Origin: Scenedesmus sp. ARA3
Lineage: Eukaryota; Chlorophyta; Chlorophyceae; Sphaeropleales; Scenedesmaceae
Reading direction: 5' to 3'
NCBI GenBank assembly: GCA_004335835.1
Contig: RWJK01000662.1
Span: 1-34,848 of the forward strand
DNA: 34,848 nucleotides
The position numbers were made by a program, and so were the translations under genes. The notes beneath the pieces are model-generated. The model made no database searches. It was given only the letters and a program-made list of their open reading frames with translations, and had not been told where the DNA came from. The first letter of the stretch is position 1. Every line of letters starts with the position of its first letter. This document shows, one piece after another, positions 23,355 to 33,813 of this stretch.

Positions 23355-23398
23355 CAGCAGCAGCTGCTGCTGCTGCTGCTGACCTGCAGCAGCAGCAG
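23355..23398. repeat. CTG/CAG hairpin upstream of the Gln/Gly-rich gene
   Basis: A (CTG)6 run is followed within a few bases by (CAG)4, giving a perfect stem of at least 12 bp. A shorter CAG run precedes it. It lies 49-92 bp before the ATG at 23447, so it probably falls in the 5' UTR or core promoter. Confidence 0.7.
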
Positions 23399-23446
23399 TG
23401 GTAGCCTGGCTCTTACAGCCCTACGATAGCATTAGACTCCAGCAGC

Positions 23447-24877
23447 ATGGCGAAGAAGCTCTACTTCAAGCGTGTCTGGCGGCTGCCCTCGCCCACGCTC
23501 ACTGACGCGGCCGCATTCAAGAAGCTGCATCAGAAGCGCAAGCTGGCCGAGTTGCGTGCAGCAGTAGAGCGCGGCGAGTGGCAGCGGCAGCATGGCGATA
23601 GCTCAGACAGCGAGCAGCAGACCTCCAACTCGTCCACAAGCTGCACTGCAAGCCCGCGCAGCGGCAAATCAGCGCAGCAAGGCGGCCAAGAGCTCAGCTC
23701 CAGGCGCAGCAGCGGCGCAGGCGGCAGCAGGCAGCAACCGCAGCAGCAGCGGCAGCTCAGCGCAGCCGAGCAGCAGCAGCAGAAGCAGCGGCAGGAGGCG
23801 GAGAAAGCGGCAGCAGAGGCGGACCGCCAGCGCTGGCATGCTGCAAAGCAGCAGCACGTGCAGGAGGTGTATGCGGCGCTGCTGGCTGAGCAGGCAGAGG
23901 AAGAGGAGCGCAAGCTGGCTCAGAAGGCGCAGCTGGAAGCGCAGCATGCGGATGCTTCTAGGCAGGCTGCTGAGCTGCAGCAGCGGCTGGAGGAGCTGCG
24001 GCAGGAGAAGCATGACCTGGTGAAGCAGCTGAAGCAGGTGGGGCTGCAGGAGATGTGCAGCTTGCTTATCGGCTGAGGATGTGTGCAAGCAAAGCCATGC
24101 GTTTGACGTTACATGTGTTCTGTGCCTGCTGATGGTTGACTGTGTGGCAAGATACCCATCATGACGGCCACAAGTTGCCGGCTTTTGCGGCCTGTTGTCG
24201 CTGTGTGTGGCTTGCTGCTGTGCCTGCTGTTCCTGCTATGGTGTGACCTGATGTGTAACATGTTGGTCCTGCAGGCGTCGCAAGCAGAGGAGACCGCCAA
24301 ACAGCAGGCAGCGCTGCAGCAACAGCAGCTACTACAGGCGCAGATGCAGCTGCAGCAGCAAGAGCAGTGGGCAGCCCAGCAGCAGCAGCAATTGCAATAC
24401 CGCAGCGGCCTAGCACCGCTAGGCATCCCTACAGGCCCCTCACAGCACTCTGCACTGCACGCACCAGGGGCTAGGCCAGGCATGCTCACACCAGGCCCCA
24501 CCCCCAGCAGCCACACAGCAAGCAGTGGCTTCAACCCTAGCCTCACACCAGCTGGGGCTTATGCACCAGGCGGCTTCCTAAGCCCTGGCACCACTGCAGC
24601 GCGGCAGCAGTGGCTGTTCAATACACCTGCGCAGCCGCCACCGCCGCCACCTCGGCAGCTGGGGCTGGGTGCTATGGGGCAGGGTGACGCAGCAGCGGCA
24701 GCAGCAGCAGGGGCGGCGCGGACCTCTGGAGCAAGTCTCGCAGGACAGCAGCAGCAGCAGCAAGGTGGCTGGGGTCAGGCTCCGCCGCCGCTGCGTGCAG
24801 GCGGCAGCGTTGCTGGCGTGGCTGGCGCAGACGTTGCCATGCAGGACACTGGCAGGCGAAGCTCAGACGGCGCCCCA

Positions 24878-24908
<31 letters not shown>

Positions 24909-26059
24909 GGCGGCGGCATCACAGCCATCATAACCGCTTACATGCCCCAGACAGCCCTGAGGAAGGGGAGGCACTGCCATCTCCCCGCCCTGCAGGCACG
25001 CAGCAGCAGCAGCAGCAGCGGCTGGCAGCTGCAGCAGCTGCCCAGGATGCTGCAGCCGGCAGCGGCTCGTCAGCAGCAGCAGTGGGATCTGGCGGTGGGC
25101 TGGTCAGTCCTGCAGGGCTGCCTGGCAGTAGCGATAGAGCTGCAGGAGGCCCGCTGTGGCGCAGCAGCAGCAGCAGTGCGGACGGCAGGGACCGGCTGCC
25201 GGGTAGGGAGTTTGACAGGGACAGGGGCAGAGACATGATGGAGGTTGACCGCGCCGCAGGTGCAGCAGAGCGGGAGCACATGCGGCCAGGCAGCGGCAGC
25301 GGCGTGGCTGGCGCAGGCAGCGGCGGCATTGGCGGCGCCTATGCTGAGCATGGGCAGCGGCAGCCAGGGGGGGCGCTGCTGCGCACCAGCAGCAGCGGCG
25401 TGGGTGGCGGTGGTGCGCCGCACCCGCTGCTGTCGCCAACTGGCAGCGGGCCTGCAGGTGCAGGTGCTGGTGCTGCTGGTGGTGGCTTCTATCCTCGGAC
25501 GAGCTATGGTGGTGGCGGCGGTGCGCCTTTGGGCGGTTTAGGCCGCAGCCATTCCACAAGCCTGGATGGAGGCGGCAGCAGGGGTGGCGGCGCATATGGC
25601 GGCGCTGCCGGCGGCCGTGATGCTTACTATGGGGCCGCAGGCAGCAGCGGCGTCAAAGGCGGCAGTGAGGATGGCGGGGGTCCTGGGGCCGGTATGGCAG
25701 TTGCGTGGCGCACCGTAGACCGGCGGCGCAGCAGCAGCAGCATCGACCGTTACAGGGAAGACGGCAGGGAGCCTGGCGCTGGTGGCGGCTTTGATGGCAG
25801 CTGGCAGGGCGGTGGTTTAGCTCCTGGCGGTGCTGCTGGGCCTGGCAATCCTGATAGGGGCCAGCAGCCGCTGTGGGGCAGTCGGGAAGGCGGTGGGCAG
25901 CATGCGGCTGGCAGTGGGCCGCCTGGTGGGCTGGGCGGCGATCGGGGCGCTGCAGGGCAGCCTGAGCACGGCGCAGCAGCGGGTGATTGGAAGCCGTGGA
26001 GCCGCAACCCTAGGGGCAGCAGGGATGGGCAGGCTGGTGGTGGCTATGGCTGGAAGTAG
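23447..26059 (+). CDS. Gln/Gly/Ser-rich protein of unknown function with N-terminal coiled coil
   Basis: Two exons, 23447-24037 and 24275-26059, joined in phase 0 by a GT-AG intron; 791 residues. The first ~45 residues (LYFKRVWRLPSPTLTDAAAF, then a basic Lys/Arg helix) are the only part with normal complexity and may be a conserved domain I do not recognise. Residues about 100-235 are a charged Gln/Glu/Ala coiled coil that continues across the splice junction. The rest is Gln, Gly, Ser and Pro-rich with poly-Gln runs, patches such as FDRDRGRDMMEVDR and RRSSSSIDRYRED, and a C-terminal GGYGWK. The composition is like disordered nuclear or RNA-binding proteins. Function unknown. Confidence 0.75.
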
Positions 26060-26728
26060 GGAGGAGTGCTACGAAAACATGGTGCAGTGTGGGTGACGCA
26101 TGCTCCCGTAACGGTAGCAGCCCGCACATCTGCTAGTAGCAGCATGTGTACAGCAGTTTGTGATGCCTTTGTGGTGCGTGTGCTGGCTGATTGACTCACT
26201 GAGGCTGAGTCAGCCTACAACCTTGGTGCAAGGACAGTGACTGACAGTTGGTGAGATGGACCTCCTCTGGTGTGATTGCAGGTTTCCAACATCATCAGTT
26301 GCGCCTGATGCATTATAACTTAGCATATCAGCAAAATTCCGTTGGCCCAGAGTGTGCTGATCAGCACATGAGGTGACAGAGGGTGCTCTGTGCAAGCCAG
26401 CACCAGTTCTTGACAGCTCTTTGGGTTGCAGCTTGTTGACCCATGCAGGAGATGAATTCACTTGTCTTTGCTGTGCTGTTCGTCCATCATTCCGCGCCAT
26501 GATGATTTGAACAGCAGTTGGTCGCAGAAGGGTTTGGGTTCAGGTGCTTACTTCGGGCTCGCCTGCAGGAGTCCAAGGGTGTGGTGAGCAGCTTGTTCGT
26601 ATCCCGTGAAGTTATGCTCAAAGCATGTCCAGCTGTGTAGGCGCTGATCGAGCTGTTGTTTTGTTGGGCTTGTAATCCCTGCTGCTGGGCTCCAGTAACT
26701 CAGCAACCATCTCTATTCAGCACTGGAT
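26060..26728. other. Intergenic region between two plus-strand genes
   Basis: The 3' UTR of the Gln/Gly-rich gene and the promoter of the phosphatase gene. No gene is recognised. Confidence 0.5.
26671..26675 (+). terminator. Candidate poly(A) signal TGTAA for the Gln/Gly-rich gene
   Basis: It is the first plus-strand TGTAA noticed after the stop at 26059, and lies only 54 bp before the next ATG. Confidence 0.3.
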
Positions 26729-29454
26729 ATGATGAAAAAGCGCGACAGAGAGGAGGCATGCTCTACGTGTGGGCACTACCATGATGTACGCTGAACTAGC
26801 CAAGGACGTCGCCCACGCACATCGCAGCACGTTGCTGAGCACCTCATGTTTATGCTATGCAGTATGAGGGTGGGGAGCCATGCAGCATTTGCGGCCACGT
26901 GATGATCGCAGAAGGAGGGAGAGGCCACGAGAGTTGCATGCCCACAACCATCCTGCCTGGGTTCCTGTACCTGGGCTCCTACGACACCGCATCGCGGCAG
27001 GAGCTGCTCAAAGCAATTGGAGTAACCCACATCCTCAACGTGAGCTGTGGGAAGGAATACCTTTGCCTGCAGGGGTGTGTGCTACTCCGCTACTGCTGCT
27101 GACACAATCGGTGCACCCTGCAGACTGTGCCCACGTGCCCTGCACTGTACAAGAACACGTTCACCTACCACACAGTGGAGCTGGCCCCTCCAGAGTTCGA
27201 CGAGTGCTTCACCTTCCTAGGCAAGTGCAGGAAACAGCAGCTTGCGCTGATAAAATGGGCCTCACTTCATCAGCTTCAGAGAACTTGCGTCTTTCAGCTT
27301 GCAGGACGTGCGTCAGCCCGCACCAATTTTTGCAGATTCAACATTGATGCTTGTGGGCACAGTGCTGCTTTAGGCTTGTTATTTTGCCCATCATGAAAGC
27401 TGTGTTGTTGCTAAGCTACCATGTCAATATTCATATACGTGCGTGTGCACCTTTTGTCCTACCGTGTCCAGCATGAAAGCTTGGCCCCTTCAGTGACTCC
27501 CATTGACACCGACTTTGCTGCCTACTGCTGTGCCGATTGCAGATGATGTGCAGAGGGAGCAGAAGCGAGTGCTCGTGTACTGCATGTCAGGCGTGACAAG
27601 GTGTGCAGATCAAGCAGCAAGAGCATGCAAGGCGTGGTTCTTGGTGCATCTTAGCTGCAGCTGCAGTTGCACCGGGTTATCACAGCAGCAGGTGCAGCAG
27701 CAGCATGCGCAGGACGCTGCACGCAGTAGGCAGCTGTGTCTGCAGCTGGTGGATGTGCTGGCCCTAGCCAGCCACACATGCTGTGGCTGAGTCATTGTGG
27801 TGGGCGTTATGACCCTGAAATGCACGCCATTGGCAGCAGCAACAGCAGATTGTGTTGCTGTGCCTACATGCCACCAGCAGTAACCTTGTATGCACATCAG
27901 CAGGGTGCATGTGCTGCAGACACATGGAATAGTTACTTCAAGCCACGTTGAAGCAGGACACGAACCTGGGGTTTGCTATAACCTGCAGTTACGGAGCTGT
28001 ATGAGTCCACCATGATCGCTGTTGACGCTCCTCATGGGTGTGCCCCATCAGCTGCAACCACTTCAACGCTGCTGCACCGCATGCCGCATGCCGAAGGCTT
28101 GAAACATGCATTGCTGCTGCCTGCTGCGTTGCCCAGACACATGCTTGCTCAAGCCACTGCTCTTTCTCACCTGGCATGCTGCTGCATCTGCTGCTGCGCG
28201 CAGGTCCCCCACCGTGGTCATCGCCTACCTCATGAAGCTGCGCGGCTGGAGGCTGGCGGAGAGCTACAAGTGGGTCAAGGACAAGCGGCCGCAGATCAAA
28301 ATCTCTGAAGGTGCGGCGGTGGTGCTGGTGTAAAGGCTGGCTCCATATTATGTATGCAGCCCATCAGCAAGCGTTGATCCTTCTGTTATGTTTGGAGAAA
28401 GGCCTGGTTGGTGCGGATTGCATGTTCAAGCAGCAGCAGCAGCAGCAGCACCTGCCTGCTGCTGCTCCAACAGCAGCCTGGCATCACCTGCATGTCGCCA
28501 GCATGAGGTGACTGCTGCTGCTGCTTCTGCCACCGCTGCTGCTGCTACTGCTGCAGGTGACACGAAGCGGCTGCAGGCGCTGGAGATGCAGATGCACGGC
28601 AGCTGCTCAGCGCCCTCAGGCTTTGCTTTCATAAGCCTGCCAGGTGGGCGTTTGAGAGCAGAAGCGCCTGCTTGTTGCGCACTTGAGCTTGTTTAGCATG
28701 CTCACCATATCAGTGTGTTCTGAGGGCAGACCATGGGTGCCTGTTGGTGGTGCTTGCTCGTGAGTGCTACAAGACAGGGTTCAGCTGTGGGCACTTGCGT
28801 GCATTCAAAGTGAGATGCCGTCGTGCCATCAAGTGCATAAGCAGAATGTATATTTGTGTTTCTGCGTGTGTCCTTTCTTGCAGCGCTGGCGCCTGGGCAA
28901 CAACAGCAGCAGCAGCAGGCCGAGCAGCAGCTGCAGCACCAGCAGCAGCTGCAGCAGCAACAGCAGCAGCCTTCGATAAGTGAGTGTGCTTTGCCTCTCA
29001 CACAGCCAAGTAGTGCTTGGTTAAGCAGTAGTGCTGGTGTAAAGCAAGTGCGCGCAGCAATAGTGCAGAGCAGTGACGATGGTCTGTTCTGTGCTGTGCA
29101 AGCCCTTGCTTGGCAGATGTCAGCCTGTGCAGCAGCACTGTTAATGTTTTGGGCTAGGTCCTGCACGCTGTTGTCTTTGATAGTAACAGAAGCAGCGGTA
29201 ACATGTACAGGAAGCAGCCGTGGCATGAGTGATGCCTTTTTTCGACACTGAAGTGGTGTTGGTGAGTCATCCTTGCTGTGCCGCTTCCTTGTCGCTGTGC
29301 TGCAGGCTTTGGTGCAGGGCAGCCGCAGTGGCCAGCTGCAGGGGCATTTGGTGCAGCCGCCGCAGGGGCGGCCTTTGCAGCGCCTGGCAACTTTGTGTTT
29401 GGGGCAGCAGCACCAGCAGCACACGGCGATGGCGGAAACGAGATGGAAAGCTGA
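26729..29454 (+). CDS. IBR5: IBR5-type dual-specificity protein phosphatase
   Basis: Eight exons: 26729-26785, 26863-27039, 27124-27220, 27543-27600, 28204-28310, 28557-28643, 28884-28979, 29306-29454; 275 residues, every junction in phase. It opens with MMKKRDREEACSTCGHYHD and YEGGEPCSICGHV, a paired CxxCGH zinc-binding motif like that at the start of land-plant IBR5. The phosphatase domain follows (ILPGFLYLGSYDTASRQELL, NTFTYHTVEL, VLVYCMSGVTRSPTVVIAYL, RGWRLAESYKWVKDKRP). Catalytic Cys124 and Arg130 are present, but the residue before the Cys is Tyr123 instead of the family His. The C-terminus has a Gln-rich exon and an FG/Ala-rich end including NFVFGA. In Arabidopsis IBR5 acts in auxin and ABA responses and dephosphorylates a MAP kinase; the algal role is unknown. 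Intron 3 uses a GC donor. The start was chosen because it supplies the first zinc pair. Exons 7-8 are supported mainly by phase and by the ending. Confidence 0.85.
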
Positions 29455-30369
29455 AGCATCCCTCAGCGCAGGTGTGCGGCGCGCGGTCTGTGCGGAGCTA
29501 TGCTATGTAGCACTCTGCAGTGACGCGCATCCTGCAGTAACACATCCAGCGCTGACGGCTTAGCAGCCACATTGGCTGTTGTCAGACTATTTTGTGATCG
29601 TGCAGTGATGTAGCAGGTCCTGCTTGAGCAGCGCTCCGGTGCACATGTGTGTTGACTGTGCATCATCACAAGGCCCCGTCTCGTGCACAGTGTCACAGCC
29701 TCAGCGCTGTCTGGCTGCGCAAGTTGCAGCAGGGTAGTGGCTTCTGCAGGCATGATGCCGTCGCGGTTGGCAGCAGTTGCCTTCCTTAGCGTGTGTTCCA
29801 ATATGGTGTAGTCAGTGCAAGCAGCACCACTGCCATGCTTGTGATGCCGCGCACGCGTTCTGCTTTGCCTTTGCATTGGATCAGAGTACACTGGTTGGTT
29901 CGCTTTATATGGGTGGATGTGAACATCCACAATGCTTTGTGCCAAGTAGTGTACATGCATGATATGGCTGCTGGTGTGTGCACTTGCTGCTGCACTGTGC
30001 CAGTAGTTAGTCTGTGGTATAGACACAGCAACTATCACAGAGTGCTATGAACATGAAAGGTGTCTTTGCCCCGTCAAGGGCTCGGCCAAACCTGCTGTCG
30101 TGCCTAAGTGATTTCTGTGCTGTTCATGACTGTTGGCACCCCAAGGGTCGGCATTGTTGCTTGACATGGGAGCATGCCAAACTGTGCACAGCAAAATGAA
30201 TTGTCAGGGCATGCGATGTGGCGGGCATGCGCTAGAGCATCTGCTGTACATCACATGCAGCAGCATGTGCAGTAGAGTATACGGACAGGCGGCGCAGCTT
30301 GTCAAAATAGCACATGTGGCAGCATATAATGCTTCTGGTCAGGAGATCCCAGTACGTGCAGTACATCCC

Positions 30370-30374
30370 TGTAA
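30370..30374 (+). terminator. Candidate poly(A) signal TGTAA for the IBR5-like gene
   Basis: It is the first plus-strand TGTAA noticed after the stop at 29454, but is about 0.9 kb away, so the assignment is weak. Confidence 0.2.
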
Positions 30375-30610
30375 AAATGTGTATTTTGTGCTGTAGTGGT
30401 GGTGCTGGTCAGACCCACTGAATCCAAACTGACAATTTGTGTCAGCTGTACATGGTAAATGAGTCGTTGGTGGCGCAGCCAGTTTAATCAGCAGCTGCAG
30501 CACCATGTGCAGCGCCTTGTGTCAACGCTGTGACTGCTGTTGGCAGTTTGAAGTGGGTGACAAGTGGCCGTGATGGACGGTTCCAAGATGTAACATGCCA
30601 TCGTCACCTG

Positions 30611-30615
30611 TTACA
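30611..30615 (-). terminator. Candidate poly(A) signal TGTAA for the second F-box/LRR gene
   Basis: TGTAA on the minus strand about 164 bp past the stop at 30779. Confidence 0.35.
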
Positions 30616-30778
30616 TTTTGCTGTTGCACTGGATACCCAACCACCCCAGGCTCTTGGGGCTGGCGAGCCAGCATCCAATGCTGCGAGTCCGACTTGCAAT
30701 TGACAGTGCAGAGGCACCGACATCTCTCGCGCTCTCTCAAGCCTTGCTCCCTGCCTGCGCAGCAACTCCTCATGATCT

Positions 30779-31197
30779 TCACTCGCACCAAACCAACGTC
30801 TCACTCAGCTGCGCAGCAAGCGCGCCAGCCACAGCAGCAGACACCCCGCTGTGCCGCACATCCAGGCACGTCAGCTGCTGCAGCTGCCCCAGCTGCAGCG
30901 CTTGCTCATCTGGCAAGCCCTGACTGCTGAAAAGCTTCAGGTGCCGCAGCTCAGTCAGCTGTGCCACGTCAGCCATGCAGCACAGCGCATCTAGGCTGGA
31001 CATGCTGAGGCAGGTCAGGCCTGTCAGCTGCTGCAGAGCAGCCAGGCTGCGCACACTGCTGGGCATCTGCTGGCCGCCGTCCGACATGTGCAGCGCGCGA
31101 AGCTGCGGGCAGCTGCGCACCACCTTGGGCAGCGCTGCGTGGTCCTGCAGCAGCATCAGCAGCTCCTGAAGCTCTGGCAGCTGGCAGCCGCAACTAG

Positions 31198-31258
<61 letters not shown>

Positions 31259-33813
31259 AGCCATGCAAGTGTAACTGCTGCTGATGTGTGCTAGGCAGCA
31301 GGCAGGAGTGTCTTTGGTGAGCCGCCAGCAGGCATCCCAGCATCCCAACACATCCAGGTGTGTGAGCCGCGACAGGCGGCCAAGCGCTGACCCCTCCTCT
31401 GGCAAGCGCGTGTACTGGCCACGGCAGTAGTGCAAGTCCAGGTGCCTCAGGCCTGCACAGGCAGAGATGAAAGATACATGCGATTTTGGATGAACTGCAA
31501 GCCCATGGAGCCAAGCTGTGAAAACACAGCTGTGATGTGTTGCAGGCAGATCTGCCCTGTCCAGTCAAGCCCGCCCTTATCCCTTTCTGCGGTCTAGTTT
31601 CAAACCCACAATTGTGTTGCAGCGCAGGTGCCTGCCAGATGCTGTGCACACCCTGAAACTCCTCTCCTCCCCGCCCTGTTCCACTCCTTCCCCTGCCTGT
31701 CATGCATGCCACTGCTTGGCCGCTCACCTGTCAGGTGCCCCAGTGCCTCAAAGCTGCATGGCAGCAGCTGGTTGTACTGGTGCCGCCAGAGGCCAGAGAA
31801 GCCCAGCTTCAGCTGTGTGAGGCTGGCTGCAACACCAACAGGCATGCGCGATACAGCAGCAGCAGCAAATCGAGATGTGCATTGTGCAGACATGCACATG
31901 TCGTAGGGCAGCAGCAGCAGGCGTTGCGCGGGCCAGCAGCAGCGAGCCTCAAGTGAGGACAGCAAGATAAACAAAAGCCGTCGCCATCATGCAGAGTATT
32001 GGCCGGACAAGCAAGCTGCTGACGCAGCAACAACATGAAGGCATGTTTCTGCTGCCACGCAGACTGCTGGCGGGAACTTGTGCTGCCGACTGCCAGGAGG
32101 CATAGCAAACGCTGTGCCAGCTCACCAGCCAAGTGCACCAGGGGTGTGATTTCCTTCAGCCCACAGCTGCTCAAATTCAACTGCTGCAGCTGCTGCATGC
32201 ACGCCAGGTGCTGCAGCCCCGATGGTGATGTGCTGCAGCAGCGTAGGTTCTGCTGCTGCTGGGCAGCAAGCGCTGTGCTGCAACCGCTGGTATGCTGGCT
32301 GTCAGGGGCCGCTTGCTGTGAGAATGTTTCAACAGGCTGAACTGCTGAACATCTGTTGGGCATAGTGCTGCACTGTGCCTGAGTTCGGGCTGCAGCATGT
32401 GCAGCTGCTGCCGCTGCTGCTGCGGCCGCCGCCCCAGCAGCACTGCCTGCTGCTGCTGATGCTGCGCTGTCTTCAACCGCAAGGCTGTTCTCAGCCAAAT
32501 TGAATGATGTCAGCAGCACCAGCTGTGACAGCTGCTGCAGGCTGCTGCAGTCCAGCTGGTTGCAGGACAGGTCCAGGGCTCTCAGGTGCCACCGCAGCTT
32601 TGCTGATACCCAACAAATCTGTGGCTGTTACACGGTTAGGGTGGAACCTAAACCTGTGTGCGCCAGCATGCAAGCTAGTGAGGTGTGTGAGGCAGTAAGC
32701 CGGCTGCAGCTGCACCCTGCAGCCGCTCACATCAAGCTCCTGCAGCTGCTGCAGTGCAGGCAGCAGTTGCGCAAGCACCTCTGCGCCGCTGCTGCTGCCA
32801 TCATCGTCATCTGCGCCTGGCGCGCCAGCTGCTGCTGCAGCAGCAGCAGCTTCAATGTTGCCGAGGTTGCTGCTCGCTAGGCACAGCCGGGTAAGCGCTG
32901 TGCATGCCACCAGTGGCAGCAGCTGCCGTGCTTGCAGGAGAGACCCAGCCAGCTCTAGCTGCTGCAGGCCCTGCAGCTTAATCAAACCCCGCAGCAGCTC
33001 CCTGTTGCTGCTGCCTGCCTTGAACCCTACCAGCTGCACGCTGGTTAAACCGCTGCACTGTGCAAGGCTGCTGACCAGAGGGAGGTCCAGCTGGTCCCTG
33101 GCAAGACTGCCAACCCCAGCCTGCTGTGCTAGCCGCGCAGATGTAATGGATAGCTGCTGCAGCTGCAGCAGGCTGCTGAGCAGGCCTGCAAAACCTGGCT
33201 GTGCTGTGGTAACCTCCAGGCACGTCAGCTGCGAGAGGCGCCGCAGGCTGTTCGGTGAGCAGGCTAGTGCTGCGCCTGTGATACGTAGGGAGCGTAGCTG
33301 CGTTGCTGCTGCAAGTGCGCCAGCTGCTGCTGCAGACTCGAAGCACAGCTGCGGGCTGGGCTGGCAGTAATGCAGCTGTAAGGTGTGTAGATGGGGTGCC
33401 TGCCGCAGCAAGCAGGCCAAGAGTGCGACTTCGTCTGTGCTGTTGAGAGGCATGCACAGGTTCAGCTGCTGTAGCTGCCTGCTGCTGCTGCTGCTGCTGC
33501 TTCCGCTGCTTGCGAGTGCTGCCCACATCGCTGTCCTTGGCTGCAGCCTGATCAAAGCCCCGCCATGGATGCTGATCTGCATGCATCTATGGCTGTGCTT
33601 TTCCAGGAATCTAGCAAAGCTGCTGCCTGCTGCGACAGTTGCCAGGTCAACATGCATGCTGCTGCTGTGATGCTTAGCAACAAGTGCCCGCCATGACTTG
33701 CACACGCATGAAAGGCTGCTATGCAGCTCTGAGAAAGTCAAGGAGTTGAGTATCCTGTCTTTCACAGACGCAGGCAGCAACTCCAAGGGATCTGTGGGCG
33801 GAAAAGAGTCCAT
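30779..33813 (-). CDS. F-box/leucine-rich-repeat protein
   Basis: Four exons in transcript order: 33813-32716, 32618-32126, 31826-31728, 31452-30779; 787 residues. The first donor is uncertain (32716 or 32731, both phase 0); 32716 preserves an LRR reading LDVSGCR then I. Residues about 8-45 (LELLPASVKDRILNSL, then SCVCKSWRALVAKH) are an F-box. More than ten irregular LRRs follow, for example LTRLCLASSNL, LRALDLSCNQLD, LQQLNLSSCGL, LRHLDLHYC and LTCLDVRHSGV. Ala-, Gln- and Ser-rich inserts interrupt them, including a run of about 20 Ser in exon 4. The likely role is substrate recognition in an SCF E3 ligase; target unknown. It shares F-box placement and segments such as CFE(S/A)A and a (S/R)FA-x-KH-type motif with the gene at 15291-18648, so the two are probably paralogues. 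Confidence 0.8.
31201..31258. repeat. Uninterrupted (TGC)19 triplet run
   Basis: Nineteen perfect triplets in exon 4 of the second F-box/LRR gene, read on the minus strand as AGC, giving the poly-Ser tract. Perfect runs of this length are usually length-polymorphic. Confidence 0.9.

Larger units (their letters stand above)
22923..23446. other. Divergent inter-gene region, possible bidirectional promoter
   Basis: It separates the minus-strand Tudor gene from the plus-strand gene at 23447. It contains a perfect 7-bp-arm inverted repeat at 23098-23118 and a CTG/CAG hairpin at 23355-23398. Candidate upstream exons of the Tudor gene at 23103-23176 and 23417-23448 also lie here. Confidence 0.5.
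29455..30778. other. Gene-poor region between convergent genes
   Basis: Presumed 3' UTRs of the IBR5-like gene (+) and the second F-box/LRR gene (-). Open frames here resemble no family and lack splice support. Confidence 0.5.

Noticed and set aside
28311..28333. End of the phosphatase at the in-frame stop after ISEGAAVVLV
   Set aside because: The GTGCGG donor at 28311 fits, and the downstream exons join in phase and restore an IBR5-like C-terminal helix and NFVFGA ending. The short form would be an intron-retention product.
29463..30038. 191-residue minus-strand open frame
   Set aside because: No family resemblance and no splice partners; it lies in the presumed 3' UTR region between convergent genes.
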